Below, one piece after another: positions 15,504 to 23,379 of a stretch of DNA of 27,319 nucleotides. The stretch's first letter is position 1; the number at the start of each line of letters is the position of its first letter. Source of the DNA: DAOUMU01 sp034409055 (GTDB taxonomy: Bacteria; Chloroflexota; Anaerolineae; 4572-78; J111); contig DAOUMU010000556.1 of assembly GCA_034409055.1 (NCBI GenBank), positions 1 through 27,319 of the forward strand. The letters are read 5' to 3'. Both the position numbers and the translations under genes were made by a program. The notes beneath the pieces are model-generated. The model was given only the letters and a program-made list of their open reading frames with translations. It was not told where the DNA came from and ran no database searches.

Positions 15504-16985
15504 ATGGACTACAAAGATAGCAAAATGGAAAACAAACCCCGTCCAAAATTTAGCCTGGCCATCTGGTTTGGTCTGCCGCTGATCGTGGTTGCCATTATTT
15601 TTTTAGCCAGCCGGTTACGGACCCATTCGCCCCCACCGGCTACTGCCACGGTTCAGCCGACCCGTACCGCAACGTCGGTTACGTCTGAGCCGGCCAGTTT
15701 GCTACCTCGCTCGCCGACCCCCCGTCGCCCCACCTCCACCCCATCTCCTCCCACTCCAACCGCCTACGCAATCTTGCAGGACGTTTCCACGCCTACCCCG
15801 ACCGTCACACCCAGCCCGTTTGCTCTCACCAGTGGGGGAGATACGCTATCACCCCTGCCCTCTCCTGTTCCTGCCCCACCAACGCCGACCTCGGCGATAC
15901 ACATCCGGTGTACGGTTGGGGTCAATGTTCTTAACTTGCGAGAAGGTCCCGGTACCAGTTATGGCCTGATCAGGACCTTGCCCACCGGAGCGTCTTTATC
16001 TGTCCTCAAACGGGCGGCCGATGGTTCCTGGCTACTGGTCGAAACTGAGCAGCAACAGGTAGGATGGGTATACTGCCCCTTCGTGACCTGTCAAGGTGAT
16101 CTGGCTGACTTGCCGGTGGCGCACGGAGTGGTGGTCCAGTCCCCGGCTCTGCCTACCGCGACCGCCACGCCCCCGCTTACACCGACCTCCTTGATGACGC
16201 CTGGACCGCCCCTCTCTTTGGACAGTTGGCGGGCCGAGTATTACGACAATGCCAGTTTGTTGGGAGAACCGGTTCTGATCCGTGAGGACCCGCTGATTGA
16301 TTTCAATTGGATTTTGGACAGCCCTGCGCCCAACATTCCCGCCGATAATTTTTCGGTCCGTTGGACGCGCCTGTTCGACTTTTTCGAAGGCGGCGACTAT
16401 CGCTTTTTTGCCGAAGCGGACGACGGTATCAGGATTTATGTTGACGGTTGGCTGGTGATTGACGCCTGGCACACCTCCACTCCCACAACTCACAGCGGCA
16501 GCTTTGCCGATATCCAGGCGGGCATCCACACCATTACGGTCGAATATTTTGAGTCGGGCGGCCACGCTCACGTCAAAGTGTGGGCCGAAAAGACCCTCTT
16601 TGTTGATGCCCAGTGGCGGGGCGAGTATTACGACAATTCTGAGCTGCAAGAACCGGTCTTTCTGATTCGGCAAGACGAAAGCATTGATTTTGACTGGGAC
16701 TACGGCTCACCGGCCGAGGGGATGGATGGCAACCATTTTTCTGTCCGCTGGAAACAAACCCTCTTTTTTGACGGCGGCGATTATAAATTCGTGGCCGAGG
16801 TGGCCGATAGAGACCGGGTCAGGATTTATCTGGACGATTGGCTTATTGTCGACCAGTATAAAGAGGAGAGTGGCACGGTAAAGGGGCATTTTGGCAACCT
16901 GGGGGCAGGTTACCATACTGTTGTCGTGGAATACCAGGAACAGGTGGGCCGGGCCGAAATTAGAGTCTGGTGGGAGCGGCAGTAA
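15504..16985 (+). CDS. Membrane-anchored SH3 / double PA14 surface protein
   Basis: The 493-residue protein has one N-terminal membrane segment (about 16-36) and no cleavable signal visible, so it is likely anchored facing outward. A Pro/Thr/Ser-rich spacer (42-130) leads to a bacterial SH3 domain (133-195) with VNVLNLREGPGTSYG and GWVYCPFV. A second short spacer precedes two PA14 domains (about 242-360 and 370-490), each starting WR.EYYDN and containing NFSVRW or HFSVRW, GGDYRF or GGDYKF, and an IYVDGWLVID or IYLDDWLIVD strand. PA14 modules often bind carbohydrate, and bacterial SH3 domains often bind cell-wall material, so a surface or glycan-binding role is inferred. Met8 at 15525 is an alternative start; neither has a strong ribosome-binding site. 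Ends 10 bp from a convergent gene. Confidence 0.85.
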   Translation: MDYKDSKMENKPRPKFSLAIWFGLPLIVVAIIFLASRLRTHSPPPATATVQPTRTATSVTSEPASLLPRSPTPRRPTSTPSPPTPTAYAILQDVSTPTPTVTPSPFALTSGGDTLSPLPSPVPAPPTPTSAIHIRCTVGVNVLNLREGPGTSYGLIRTLPTGASLSVLKRAADGSWLLVETEQQQVGWVYCPFVTCQGDLADLPVAHGVVVQSPALPTATATPPLTPTSLMTPGPPLSLDSWRAEYYDNASLLGEPVLIREDPLIDFNWILDSPAPNIPADNFSVRWTRLFDFFEGGDYRFFAEADDGIRIYVDGWLVIDAWHTSTPTTHSGSFADIQAGIHTITVEYFESGGHAHVKVWAEKTLFVDAQWRGEYYDNSELQEPVFLIRQDESIDFDWDYGSPAEGMDGNHFSVRWKQTLFFDGGDYKFVAEVADRDRVRIYLDDWLIVDQYKEESGTVKGHFGNLGAGYHTVVVEYQEQVGRAEIRVWWERQ

Positions 16986-16995
16986 CAGCACCGGC

Positions 16996-18504
16996 CTAAA
17001 CCGCCGCCTTGGCCTTGGCTACTTTCGTCTGCCAGGCCTGCACAAAGGTCAGGACGGAGACGTAACTATATCCGCTACCATACAACACCAGCCAGGGGAC
17101 TAACCACCATATCCCCAAACTGAGTGTCCAGCCCAATAAGCCCAGGGCGTACAGACCCAGGATTAGTTCCAGCCAGGCCGTCGGGTCGCGGGGAAGGGCA
17201 TAGGTGCTAGTCTGCCAGGTCCTGGATTGGCCGATCAGGGCAAATTTGGGGGTGCGCTTAAATTCGCTGTTAAGACCCAAGATAGCCTCCAGCACGGCTC
17301 GGGTATTATTGACCGACAGACCGGTCCCCAAGGCGATCAGCAAAGCCAGTCGTCCCAACCGGGCCAGTAACGACCAGGAGTTCGTGCGTATCGTCGTCCA
17401 ATAAAGCAGAGGGGGGCCAATGGCACTGAGGGCGAAAAGGGGCGTTAAGAGTAAAAAGGGGCTGTTAGATGTCGTCATCGGCAGGGTCAGCAGCAGGTTT
17501 AGCAGCATCAGCGGGTGGACGCTGTAATTGGTCAGATGTAAAGTCCCCATCAATTTGAGCCCCAGCGGTTGCGGCGCGTGCCACAGTCGTCCTAGAAGTT
17601 TTAGGGCCGTTTGGATGCTGCCTTTGGCCCAGCGAAACTGCTGTCGCTTGAAAGCGTCAACTTGAACCGGCAACTCGGCCGGTACAATCGTCTCCGGTTG
17701 GTAAGTAATACGCCAGCCGCGCAACTGAGCCCGGTAGCTCAGGTCCAGGTCTTCGGTCAACGTATCCCCCTGCCAGCCCCCGGCATCCACCATACAGGCC
17801 CGTCGCCAGACGCCGGCTGTACCGTTGAAATTAAGAAAGGCCTTGATCGAGTGGCGGGCAGACTGCTCGACGACAAAATGGCCGTCGATACCCAGCGCCT
17901 GGGCCTGAGTCAGGAGGGATGAGTCTGGGTTGACGTGCCCCCAACGGGTCTGGACGCACCCCACCGCTGGATCGCTCAAGCGCGGAATGGTTTTTTGCAG
18001 AAAGTCAGGCGGCGGAATGAAGTCGGCATCAAAAATGGCAATGAACTCGCCCGTGGCCAAACCCAGTCCATATTGGAGCGCCCCGGCTTTGAAGCCGCGC
18101 CGGTCGGGGCGACGAACGTGCTCAAGCTGCATCTGCGCTCCGCTGGCGCGTTGCCGGGCCAGAGCCGCAGCGATGATTTGGCGGGTGTCGTCGGTGGAGT
18201 CGTCTAAAATCTGAATTTGCAATCGCTCCGCCGGCCAGTCTAAATTAACCACAGCCTCTATCAAACGTTCAACGACGTGACGCTCATTGTAAACGGGCAG
18301 TTGCACGGTTACCCTGGCCGGGGAATCTGCGGATGGCACATACCCTACCGGGCACAGGTGGGCGAATGACGAATCACTACTCGCCATTCGCTTATTCGCC
18401 GCCGCTTGTCGCCGGTATAGCCAGGTTAGTAGCAAGCTATTGAGGCCGTAGATAGCCAGTAAGGTGGCGCTGAACAGGTAGAATATTTCCAGGAGGATGA
18501 ACAC
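16996..18504 (-). CDS. Processive GT2 glycosyltransferase (cellulose/glucomannan-synthase-like)
   Basis: The 502-residue protein has one N-terminal membrane segment, a cytoplasmic GT2 domain (about 64-300) and about four to five C-terminal membrane segments. It carries the full processive GT2 signature: DD at 101-102 (ILDDSTDDT), DAD at 159-161, TED at 250-252 (DTLTEDLDLSYRAQLRGW), and Q-x-x-R-W at 288-292. Such enzymes couple polymerisation of UDP- or GDP-sugars to export of beta-glucan or glucomannan, or make glycolipids. No PilZ domain is present. Length and layout are closest to the Csl-like, single-chain bacterial synthases. Start GTG, 6 nt after the stop of the DoxX-like gene, so the two are probably co-transcribed. 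Product sugar is not determinable. Confidence 0.88.
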   Translation of the reverse strand: MFILLEIFYLFSATLLAIYGLNSLLLTWLYRRQAAANKRMASSDSSFAHLCPVGYVPSADSPARVTVQLPVYNERHVVERLIEAVVNLDWPAERLQIQILDDSTDDTRQIIAAALARQRASGAQMQLEHVRRPDRRGFKAGALQYGLGLATGEFIAIFDADFIPPPDFLQKTIPRLSDPAVGCVQTRWGHVNPDSSLLTQAQALGIDGHFVVEQSARHSIKAFLNFNGTAGVWRRACMVDAGGWQGDTLTEDLDLSYRAQLRGWRITYQPETIVPAELPVQVDAFKRQQFRWAKGSIQTALKLLGRLWHAPQPLGLKLMGTLHLTNYSVHPLMLLNLLLTLPMTTSNSPFLLLTPLFALSAIGPPLLYWTTIRTNSWSLLARLGRLALLIALGTGLSVNNTRAVLEAILGLNSEFKRTPKFALIGQSRTWQTSTYALPRDPTAWLELILGLYALGLLGWTLSLGIWWLVPWLVLYGSGYSYVSVLTFVQAWQTKVAKAKAAV

Positions 18505-18510
18505 AGAGAT

Positions 18511-19005
18511 TTACCAAAGGAAGGGAAATGGTGGTCTTCCTCGCCGTTTGACCAACCTGGCATCAAAACCCAAAGATCGGCCTGCTCGAGTCAGGGCCAC
18601 GACCAGGGCTGACACGGTCAGCAAAACGTAAGTCCAGATCCACTCGCTGCCGCCAAAAAAGGCAAAAAAGAGGTTGAGGAAAAAGAAAGTGGCCCCAAGC
18701 CCGGCCAGCGGGGTTAAACCTCCCACCACCAGCCCCAGGCCCATCAGAAATTCAGCGATCATCTGAAAGGCGGCAAATGCACCGGGGAACTGCAAAATGG
18801 TATTTTGGATGATCCCTCGATACCCCAGCATGGTGCCGCCCCCAACGTCGTTAAAGATATAGTTAAATAGCCCGGTAATACCGTCGGCCGTATATACCCC
18901 TTTTTGAAAGTTTTCCCACCACGTAACCAGGATAATTACTCCCAGCGCCACCCGCAGAATGGCAACGGGTCTTCTAATAGCTCGCACATCTTTCGATTCT
19001 AACAT
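18511..19005 (-). CDS. DoxX/DoxD-like four-helix membrane protein (copy 1)
   Basis: The ATG at 19005 is preceded by AGGAGG nine bases upstream and gives 164 residues; the open frame runs 19 codons further up without such a site. The protein has four membrane helices. The first ends in TWWENFQKG, and AEFLMGLGLVVGGLTPLAGL is a typical DoxX/DoxD block. Family members include the small subunit of archaeal thiosulfate:quinone oxidoreductase, but most bacterial ones are of unknown role. No DoxA or rhodanese neighbour is present to support thiosulfate oxidation. It lies 6 nt upstream of the processive GT2. A basic C-terminal tail (KRRGRPPFPF) faces the cytoplasm. A second DoxX-like gene, also 164 residues, lies at 20571. 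Confidence 0.75.
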   Translation of the reverse strand: MLESKDVRAIRRPVAILRVALGVIILVTWWENFQKGVYTADGITGLFNYIFNDVGGGTMLGYRGIIQNTILQFPGAFAAFQMIAEFLMGLGLVVGGLTPLAGLGATFFFLNLFFAFFGGSEWIWTYVLLTVSALVVALTRAGRSLGFDARLVKRRGRPPFPFLW

Positions 19006-19115
19006 TGTAAGTCCCCTCCTATGATATCTATCGGTGTTAGTAGTTCCTAAAACATGATACATAATACCTGAAAAATCTTACGTTACAATACCGGTTAAAA
19101 TAGCTAAAATTAGCA

Positions 19116-19814
19116 CTACAGAATTCCTTTCACTGCTGCCGTTTTCTGGTTTCTTATCTCCTTATGGCGGCTCAAAAATTCATAGGTATGACGGGCCAAC
19201 CCGTCGGGCTTATGGTCCAATTCGGACGCCATACGATCCAAATCTTCGATGGTGTCTACGTCGTACCAGGTTGGCAACAGGGCCACTTCTAGCTTCTCCT
19301 GCTCGGCCAAGACCAAGGTGTCTCGCAGGACGCGGGGAGTAGACATTTCGATTTCACGGAGTAGACGGGGACGAGGTTGGGTTAAACCGATCAGGTAATA
19401 CCCCCCATCTTCTGAGGGGCCGAGCACTACATCAGTCTGGTTGAGCCGCTCAAAAGCCTGGACCAGGTGTGCGGCTGGCAAAGTCGGGCCATCACTGTTC
19501 ATAACCACCGCCTGGTCAAAACCGTGATTCAAGCAATGGGTCAGCGCGTTGTCCAGGCGTTCCCCCAGCCCGTGGCCTACTTGCGCTAGCAGCTCAAAAT
19601 CTGGGGCCAGTTGCTTGAAATAGTCCACCTCACCGGGCGGCGTATAGAGAATGAAACGACTAACCGCTGGTACTGCTCGAGCCAGGTTGAGCGTGTCTCG
19701 CAAAAAACACTCATACAGTTGGGCGGCTTGCTTCCCGGACAGCGGTGGGGTCAACCGGGTTTTGGTTTGGCCGGCTCTTGGCCGCCTGGCAATGACAAGT
19801 AGGGCTCGTTTCAT
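19116..19814 (-). CDS. TIGR04282-type (DUF2064) nucleotidyltransferase-like glycosyltransferase
   Basis: The 232-residue soluble protein has ARRPRAGQTKTRLTPPLS at 9-26, resembling a nucleotidyltransferase-fold binding loop. NSDGPTLP follows, then VLGPSEDGGYYLIGLTQP and the C-terminal LPTWYDVDTIEDLDRM. These are the hallmarks of the DUF2064/TIGR04282 family, named after arsenosugar biosynthesis glycosyltransferases. That name should be used loosely: most genomic homologues have no demonstrated role with arsenic, and no arsenic-methylation or radical-SAM arsenosugar gene is in the window. ATG start with a weak AGG about ten bases upstream. Between a Nudix gene (142-bp gap with an inverted repeat) and the DoxX-like gene (110-bp gap) on the same strand. 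Confidence 0.85.
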   Translation of the reverse strand: MKRALLVIARRPRAGQTKTRLTPPLSGKQAAQLYECFLRDTLNLARAVPAVSRFILYTPPGEVDYFKQLAPDFELLAQVGHGLGERLDNALTHCLNHGFDQAVVMNSDGPTLPAAHLVQAFERLNQTDVVLGPSEDGGYYLIGLTQPRPRLLREIEMSTPRVLRDTLVLAEQEKLEVALLPTWYDVDTIEDLDRMASELDHKPDGLARHTYEFLSRHKEIRNQKTAAVKGIL

Positions 19815-19851
19815 ACTTTTTCAACCTGCGCAATTAGGAGGTGAACAACCG

Positions 19852-19940
19852 TCCCGGAAGCTATAAAGTAGCTTTAATTGGCCCAAAAGTTGCCATCGTA
19901 GCCATATTTTGTCCAGTACAACCCACTGTAGCTTCCGGGA
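19852..19940. repeat. Inverted repeat TCCCGGAAGCTA / TAGCTTCCGGGA
   Basis: Perfect 12-nt arms (19852-19863 and 19929-19940) flank a 65-nt interior in the gap between the Nudix gene and the glycosyltransferase. Near the left arm is a further AGTAGCTTT segment that could pair alternatively with it. No T-run follows on either strand, so a Rho-independent terminator is unlikely; a small dispersed element or an RNA structure is more plausible. Confidence 0.65.
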
Positions 19941-19956
19941 AGATTTTTTCTAAGAC

Positions 19957-20511
19957 TCAGGAGCGTGATGCCTGGTGGCGCAATTGGGCCGCATGCAGAA
20001 CGGCGATCACCGTCATACTATCGCGAATTTCGCTGCTCATTACCATATCCAGCACGTCGGCAAAGGGCAGGATGGCCACTTCCAGGAACTCGGTTTCATC
20101 AGGAAGGGCCTCAGCCCGGACTAAGTTGTGCCCGATATATAGATGGGCCGTTTCCTGGCAAACAGATTTGGATGAATAGAAAGAGTTAATCCAGGTCAGG
20201 GTACCGGCCCGATAGCCAATTTCTTCCATCAATTCTCGTTGGGCGGCCGTTTCAAGCGACTCGCCCGGTTTGAGGCCACCGGTGGGCATTTCCCAACGGT
20301 GATTCTCCTGCTGCACGTAACGATATTGGCGTACCATCACTACGTGCTCGTCGTCTACAAAGGGCAGCACTCCCACACACTCACCCAGTTCACATACCCC
20401 GTAAATGGTGGTTTGGCCATTGGGCATTTCGGCCACGTCTTCACGTATCCGGATCCAGTTGTTGAGGTAAATCTCCTGGGAACTCAGGGTTTTCCACGGT
20501 TTGGGAGGCAT
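19957..20511 (-). CDS. Nudix hydrolase (ADP-ribose pyrophosphatase-like)
   Basis: The 184-residue protein contains a complete Nudix box, GGLKPGESLETAAQREL followed by MEEIGY (G-x5-E-x7-RE-U-x-EE-x-G-U). The upstream VVMVRQYRYVQQENHRWEMPTGG segment is typical of ADP-sugar pyrophosphatases, which hydrolyse ADP-ribose or other nucleotide-diphosphate sugars to sugar phosphate and nucleotide. Here it could tune nucleotide-sugar levels for adjacent glycosyltransferases, but that is inference; housekeeping ADP-ribose turnover is equally likely. ATG with AGGAG about five to six bases upstream. It lies 59 bp downstream of a DoxX-like gene on the same strand. Soluble and complete. Confidence 0.9.
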   Translation of the reverse strand: MPPKPWKTLSSQEIYLNNWIRIREDVAEMPNGQTTIYGVCELGECVGVLPFVDDEHVVMVRQYRYVQQENHRWEMPTGGLKPGESLETAAQRELMEEIGYRAGTLTWINSFYSSKSVCQETAHLYIGHNLVRAEALPDETEFLEVAILPFADVLDMVMSSEIRDSMTVIAVLHAAQLRHQASRS

Positions 20512-20570
20512 CTCTTCTCCTGTAAATTTTTCATTATGTGTGCTTGAAAGTTACCCCCAATGTTATTAAT

Positions 20571-21065
20571 TTAGTGACCGTCCGTCAAATGCGGCCTCAG
20601 TGAATCCAGACTCCATTTCTGTTGGTTGGTGGAAACCAGAAATAACCCGTGCCACATAATAAGCATCAGATAGGACCAGGGCCACTCGCCCGGCACCGAC
20701 AACAGTCCGATAGCCAGATTGAATGACCAGAGTAAACCCAGAACGGCCCCCAGGCGACCGAACAATCCCAGGGTTAATGACAGGCCAATGACCAACTCAA
20801 TGAAAAAGGTCAGCCAGGCAAACAGGATAAAATTGGGGATGACGATTCCGGCCACAAAATCGGCGTAGAGACCCACGGTCGGGTAGGCCACCTCCAGTTG
20901 TAGCCAGTCCATCAGGCTCCTGTGCCCGGCCGGAGCGGTGAAGGTGGGCGGCAATTTCCAACGCAGCGAGGTCAGCCACAGCAGGCCAATCAGGCTGCGA
21001 TTGCCGGACAGCACCAGCGGCAAGAATGACTTGAAATCGAGCTTTAACAGGTTGGTTAGCGACAT
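20571..21065 (-). CDS. DoxX/DoxD-like four-helix membrane protein (copy 2)
   Basis: The 164-residue protein has four membrane helices and the DoxX/DoxD look: SLIGLLWLTSLRWKLPPTF in the first helix, then a VGLYADFVAGIVIPNF loop, FIELVIGLSLTLGLFGRLGAVLG, and a final helix followed by a short tail. It is a divergent paralogue of the gene at 18511. Function is unknown; quinone-linked roles known for a few members cannot be assumed. ATG with AAGGA about six bases upstream. It is the first gene of the minus-strand run DoxX, Nudix, TIGR04282, DoxX, GT2, and has a 496-bp repeat-rich gap behind it. Confidence 0.7.
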   Translation of the reverse strand: MSLTNLLKLDFKSFLPLVLSGNRSLIGLLWLTSLRWKLPPTFTAPAGHRSLMDWLQLEVAYPTVGLYADFVAGIVIPNFILFAWLTFFIELVIGLSLTLGLFGRLGAVLGLLWSFNLAIGLLSVPGEWPWSYLMLIMWHGLFLVSTNQQKWSLDSLRPHLTDGH

Positions 21066-21147
21066 ATCTTATCCTTACTCTGGGCCATCATCTTTTTTGG
21101 CCAGGAGAGGCGCATGCAGGTGCCCACATTATAGCAGGTAACAAACA

Positions 21148-21181
21148 GCAAGGTAGCAAGCAAACGACGCTGCTACCTTGC
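21148..21181. repeat. Hairpin GCAAGGTAGCA / TGCTACCTTGC
   Basis: Perfect 11-nt arms (21148-21158 and 21171-21181) with a 12-nt loop in the upstream region of the DoxX-like gene. The arm sequence equals the unit of the tandem array at 26002-26041 (GGTAGCAA), so the two loci may share an origin. There is no T-run after it. Confidence 0.65.
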
Positions 21182-21263
21182 CATAAAACGTATCCTTCTC
21201 TAAAACGTATCTACTCAATAAATTAAGGTGAGCCCAACTGGCAGCATATACCCCCGGAAACTT

Positions 21264-21336
21264 AACAGATTGGAGGGTGGAAGACCGGCCTGATGCGCAA
21301 GCTCATTCGTACAGCCTTCCAGTCCTCCAATCTGTT
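21264..21336. repeat. Long imperfect inverted repeat AACAGATTGGAGG
   Basis: Arms 21264-21283 and 21316-21336 share a perfect 13-nt outer block (AACAGATTGGAGG and its complement), then a one-base bulge and TGGAAG/CTTCCA. The loop is about 32 nt. A compact non-coding hairpin element. No second copy was seen in the window. Confidence 0.65.
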
Positions 21337-21499
21337 CTAAGGCCCCCCCCGAACTCTTGCGACAATACCCAGTATAGATCATAAAAATTACAAAATGGTT
21401 ACATTCGGACAGTATAAGGGCGAAAGTAGCGGCATACTGTAAGATTTTTAACATTATACTCAGTAAACTCGAAAGTATGAAAGATAGAAGAACTTGTTG

Positions 21500-21505
21500 T
21501 ATAAT
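21500..21505 (+). promoter_or_regulatory. Candidate -10 box for the SWIM-domain gene
   Basis: A perfect TATAAT lies 57 nt before the ATG at 21562. The -35 region about 17 bp upstream (near 21477) is a poor match. A weaker TATACT is at 21455-21460. Confidence 0.35.
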
Positions 21506-21561
21506 GAGTTCCTTATGCTTGGTTTATCGAACCGCACAGGGATGAAAATGGAGGTACTCTC

Positions 21562-23334
21562 ATGCCCATCACCGAAGCCACTATCCGCAGTTTGGCCACG
21601 GCAAAATCCTTTGAGCGCGGCCAGGATTATTATGAAGGTGGTGCTGTCTATGATTTGCAGAAACGGGGTGATTTCCTAACCGCCGAGGTTGAAGGCAGTA
21701 GCTATGAACCTTACCGGGTGATCATCCAGTTGGCCGGAGATCAAATCATCTCCACCGACTGCACCTGTCCTTATGATTGGGGTGGTGATTGCAAGCATAT
21801 TGTGGCTGTCCTGTTGACCTACTTACACCAGCCCGACCGGGTGACCGAGCGTCCGCCGGTGGAAGAACTGCTGGGTCAGTTAGAGCGGGATGAATTGCTC
21901 GAATTATTGACCGGCATACTATCAGACCAGCCGCGCCTGGTTGATTGGGTCGAGATGCAACTGTCCACCCGCTCAACACCCGCTGAGACAGACCAGCCCG
22001 ACCAGTCCCGTCAGCGCCAGACACCGCTCGATCCCGCAGTCTTCCGTAAGCAGGCCCAGTATGTGATGAATAACTACTATTACGACGAGAGGGACTACTG
22101 GGCAGGCGATAGTGATGCCGTCGCTGCAATACAAGACCTGGTTGACAAGGCCAAACCCTTTATCGAAGGGGGCGAAGGGCGAAACGCACTGCTTATTTTA
22201 GAGCCGGTGACCGAAGTTTTCGTGGGCCAGTGGCATGAGGTTGATTACGAAGGTGGAGCTTCAGCGATGTTATTTGCCGAGTTGGGAACCCTCTTTGCCG
22301 AAGCCATCCTCAGCGCTGACCTATCTCCCCAGGAGCGGCAGGCATTGGGCCAAAAATTGACCACCTGGCAAAACGAGATTGCCGATTACGGTATTGATGA
22401 AGGGTTTGGTACTGCTATCGGTGCCGCCGAGCAGGGCTGGGATTATCCTCCGCTGAAAAAGGTGTTGCAAGGCCACATCACTGACAAAGGGGCCTGGGCG
22501 GATGAAGCCCCCTGGTACGCTGATGACCTGGCCGTAGCCCGGCTCAACGTGCTGGAGCGACAGGGACGAACCACTGAGTATCTCTATCTGGCCGAAGCGG
22601 AAGGACAGATGGCCCTATACTTGACCATGCTGGTCAAGTTAGGGCGCAGTGAAGAAGCAGTTAAGTGCGCTATGCAATACATGGCCACCACGAACGAGGC
22701 CCTGGCCCTGGCCAAGGCGCTGCGCGACCAGAATCAGCCTGCCGAAGCCCTCAAAATTGCTGAACACGGCCTCACTCTCCAAGGTGAAACATTGCCTTTA
22801 GCCCGCTGGTTGCGTGATTTGGCGGCTGAGATGTCACAGTCGAACGTCGCCTTAAAGGCGGCCCGAACTGCCTTTGCTGGCCCATTTTTCCTGGAAGATT
22901 ATCAAGCTGCAGAAGCTGTCGCCGGGGCGGAGTGGCCTTCGGTTAAGTCTGAACTGCTCGACCAACTGGCCACTGCCGATTATGCTCATCATAGAATAGA
23001 CATCTATCTGCATGAAGGTATGCTTAACGAGGCGATTCGTACCATTGATCGTCAGGGCTATACGGATTACCACACATTGAGCCGGGTTGTTGAAGCGGTC
23101 TGGCAGAGCCACCCCGATTGGGTTATCCGGCAGTGCAAAAAACAGGCGGAGCAAATCATGGATGCTGGCCGGTCGAAACATTATCATCATGCGATTCGCT
23201 GGCTGGAGAAAGCTCGCCAGGCTTATCTGGGTGCGGACCGAGCCCCGGAATGGCGTTCCTATCTGGAAGGTCTCATCCGGAAGCACAACCTCAAATATTC
23301 ACTTCGACCACAACTGGAAGCTTTGCGGATATGA
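21562..23334 (+). CDS. SWIM zinc-finger protein with helical-repeat C-terminus
   Basis: The 590-residue soluble protein has an N-terminal SWIM domain. TCTCP...CKHI supplies Cys67, Cys69, Cys77 and His79 in the CxCx7CxH arrangement, preceded by FERGQDYYEGGAVYD and a beta-rich stretch. SWIM domains bind zinc and are thought to mediate DNA or protein contacts. An acidic linker (about 95-150) follows, then a long alpha-helical region (160-590) with TPR-like pairs such as RNALLILEPVTEVF and LARWLRDLAAE. No helicase domain is fused, so this is the stand-alone type whose role is unknown. GGAGG sits seven bases before the ATG. Downstream are 45 nt and then an ADP-ribosylglycohydrolase-like fragment in the same frame. 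Anchored by the zinc ligands, identification is firm; function is not. Confidence 0.85.
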   Translation: MPITEATIRSLATAKSFERGQDYYEGGAVYDLQKRGDFLTAEVEGSSYEPYRVIIQLAGDQIISTDCTCPYDWGGDCKHIVAVLLTYLHQPDRVTERPPVEELLGQLERDELLELLTGILSDQPRLVDWVEMQLSTRSTPAETDQPDQSRQRQTPLDPAVFRKQAQYVMNNYYYDERDYWAGDSDAVAAIQDLVDKAKPFIEGGEGRNALLILEPVTEVFVGQWHEVDYEGGASAMLFAELGTLFAEAILSADLSPQERQALGQKLTTWQNEIADYGIDEGFGTAIGAAEQGWDYPPLKKVLQGHITDKGAWADEAPWYADDLAVARLNVLERQGRTTEYLYLAEAEGQMALYLTMLVKLGRSEEAVKCAMQYMATTNEALALAKALRDQNQPAEALKIAEHGLTLQGETLPLARWLRDLAAEMSQSNVALKAARTAFAGPFFLEDYQAAEAVAGAEWPSVKSELLDQLATADYAHHRIDIYLHEGMLNEAIRTIDRQGYTDYHTLSRVVEAVWQSHPDWVIRQCKKQAEQIMDAGRSKHYHHAIRWLEKARQAYLGADRAPEWRSYLEGLIRKHNLKYSLRPQLEALRI

Positions 23335-23379
23335 AGCCAGAGATGGCGATCAGAAATCAGCCTCTGGAACAGTTCCCGG

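Larger units (their letters stand above)
21066..21561. other. Repeat-rich intergenic region
   Basis: This divergent 496-bp gap has no supported gene. It contains a hairpin sharing the GCAAGGTAGCA motif (21148-21181), a direct repeat AAAACGTATC (21185-21194 and 21202-21211), a long inverted repeat (21264-21336), a C-run at 21343-21350 and a candidate -10 for the SWIM gene. Confidence 0.6.

Noticed and set aside
16032..16673. 213-residue minus-strand ORF
   Set aside because: It is the reverse shadow of the SH3 and PA14 domains, which have strong motif support on the plus strand.
18511..19005. Thiosulfate:quinone oxidoreductase subunit as a firm call
   Set aside because: There is no partner DoxA subunit or sulfur gene in the neighbourhood, so only the family name is supported.
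19116..19814. Arsenosugar biosynthesis operon
   Set aside because: Only the TIGR04282-type gene is present; no ArsM, radical-SAM or ArsR-like gene is seen.
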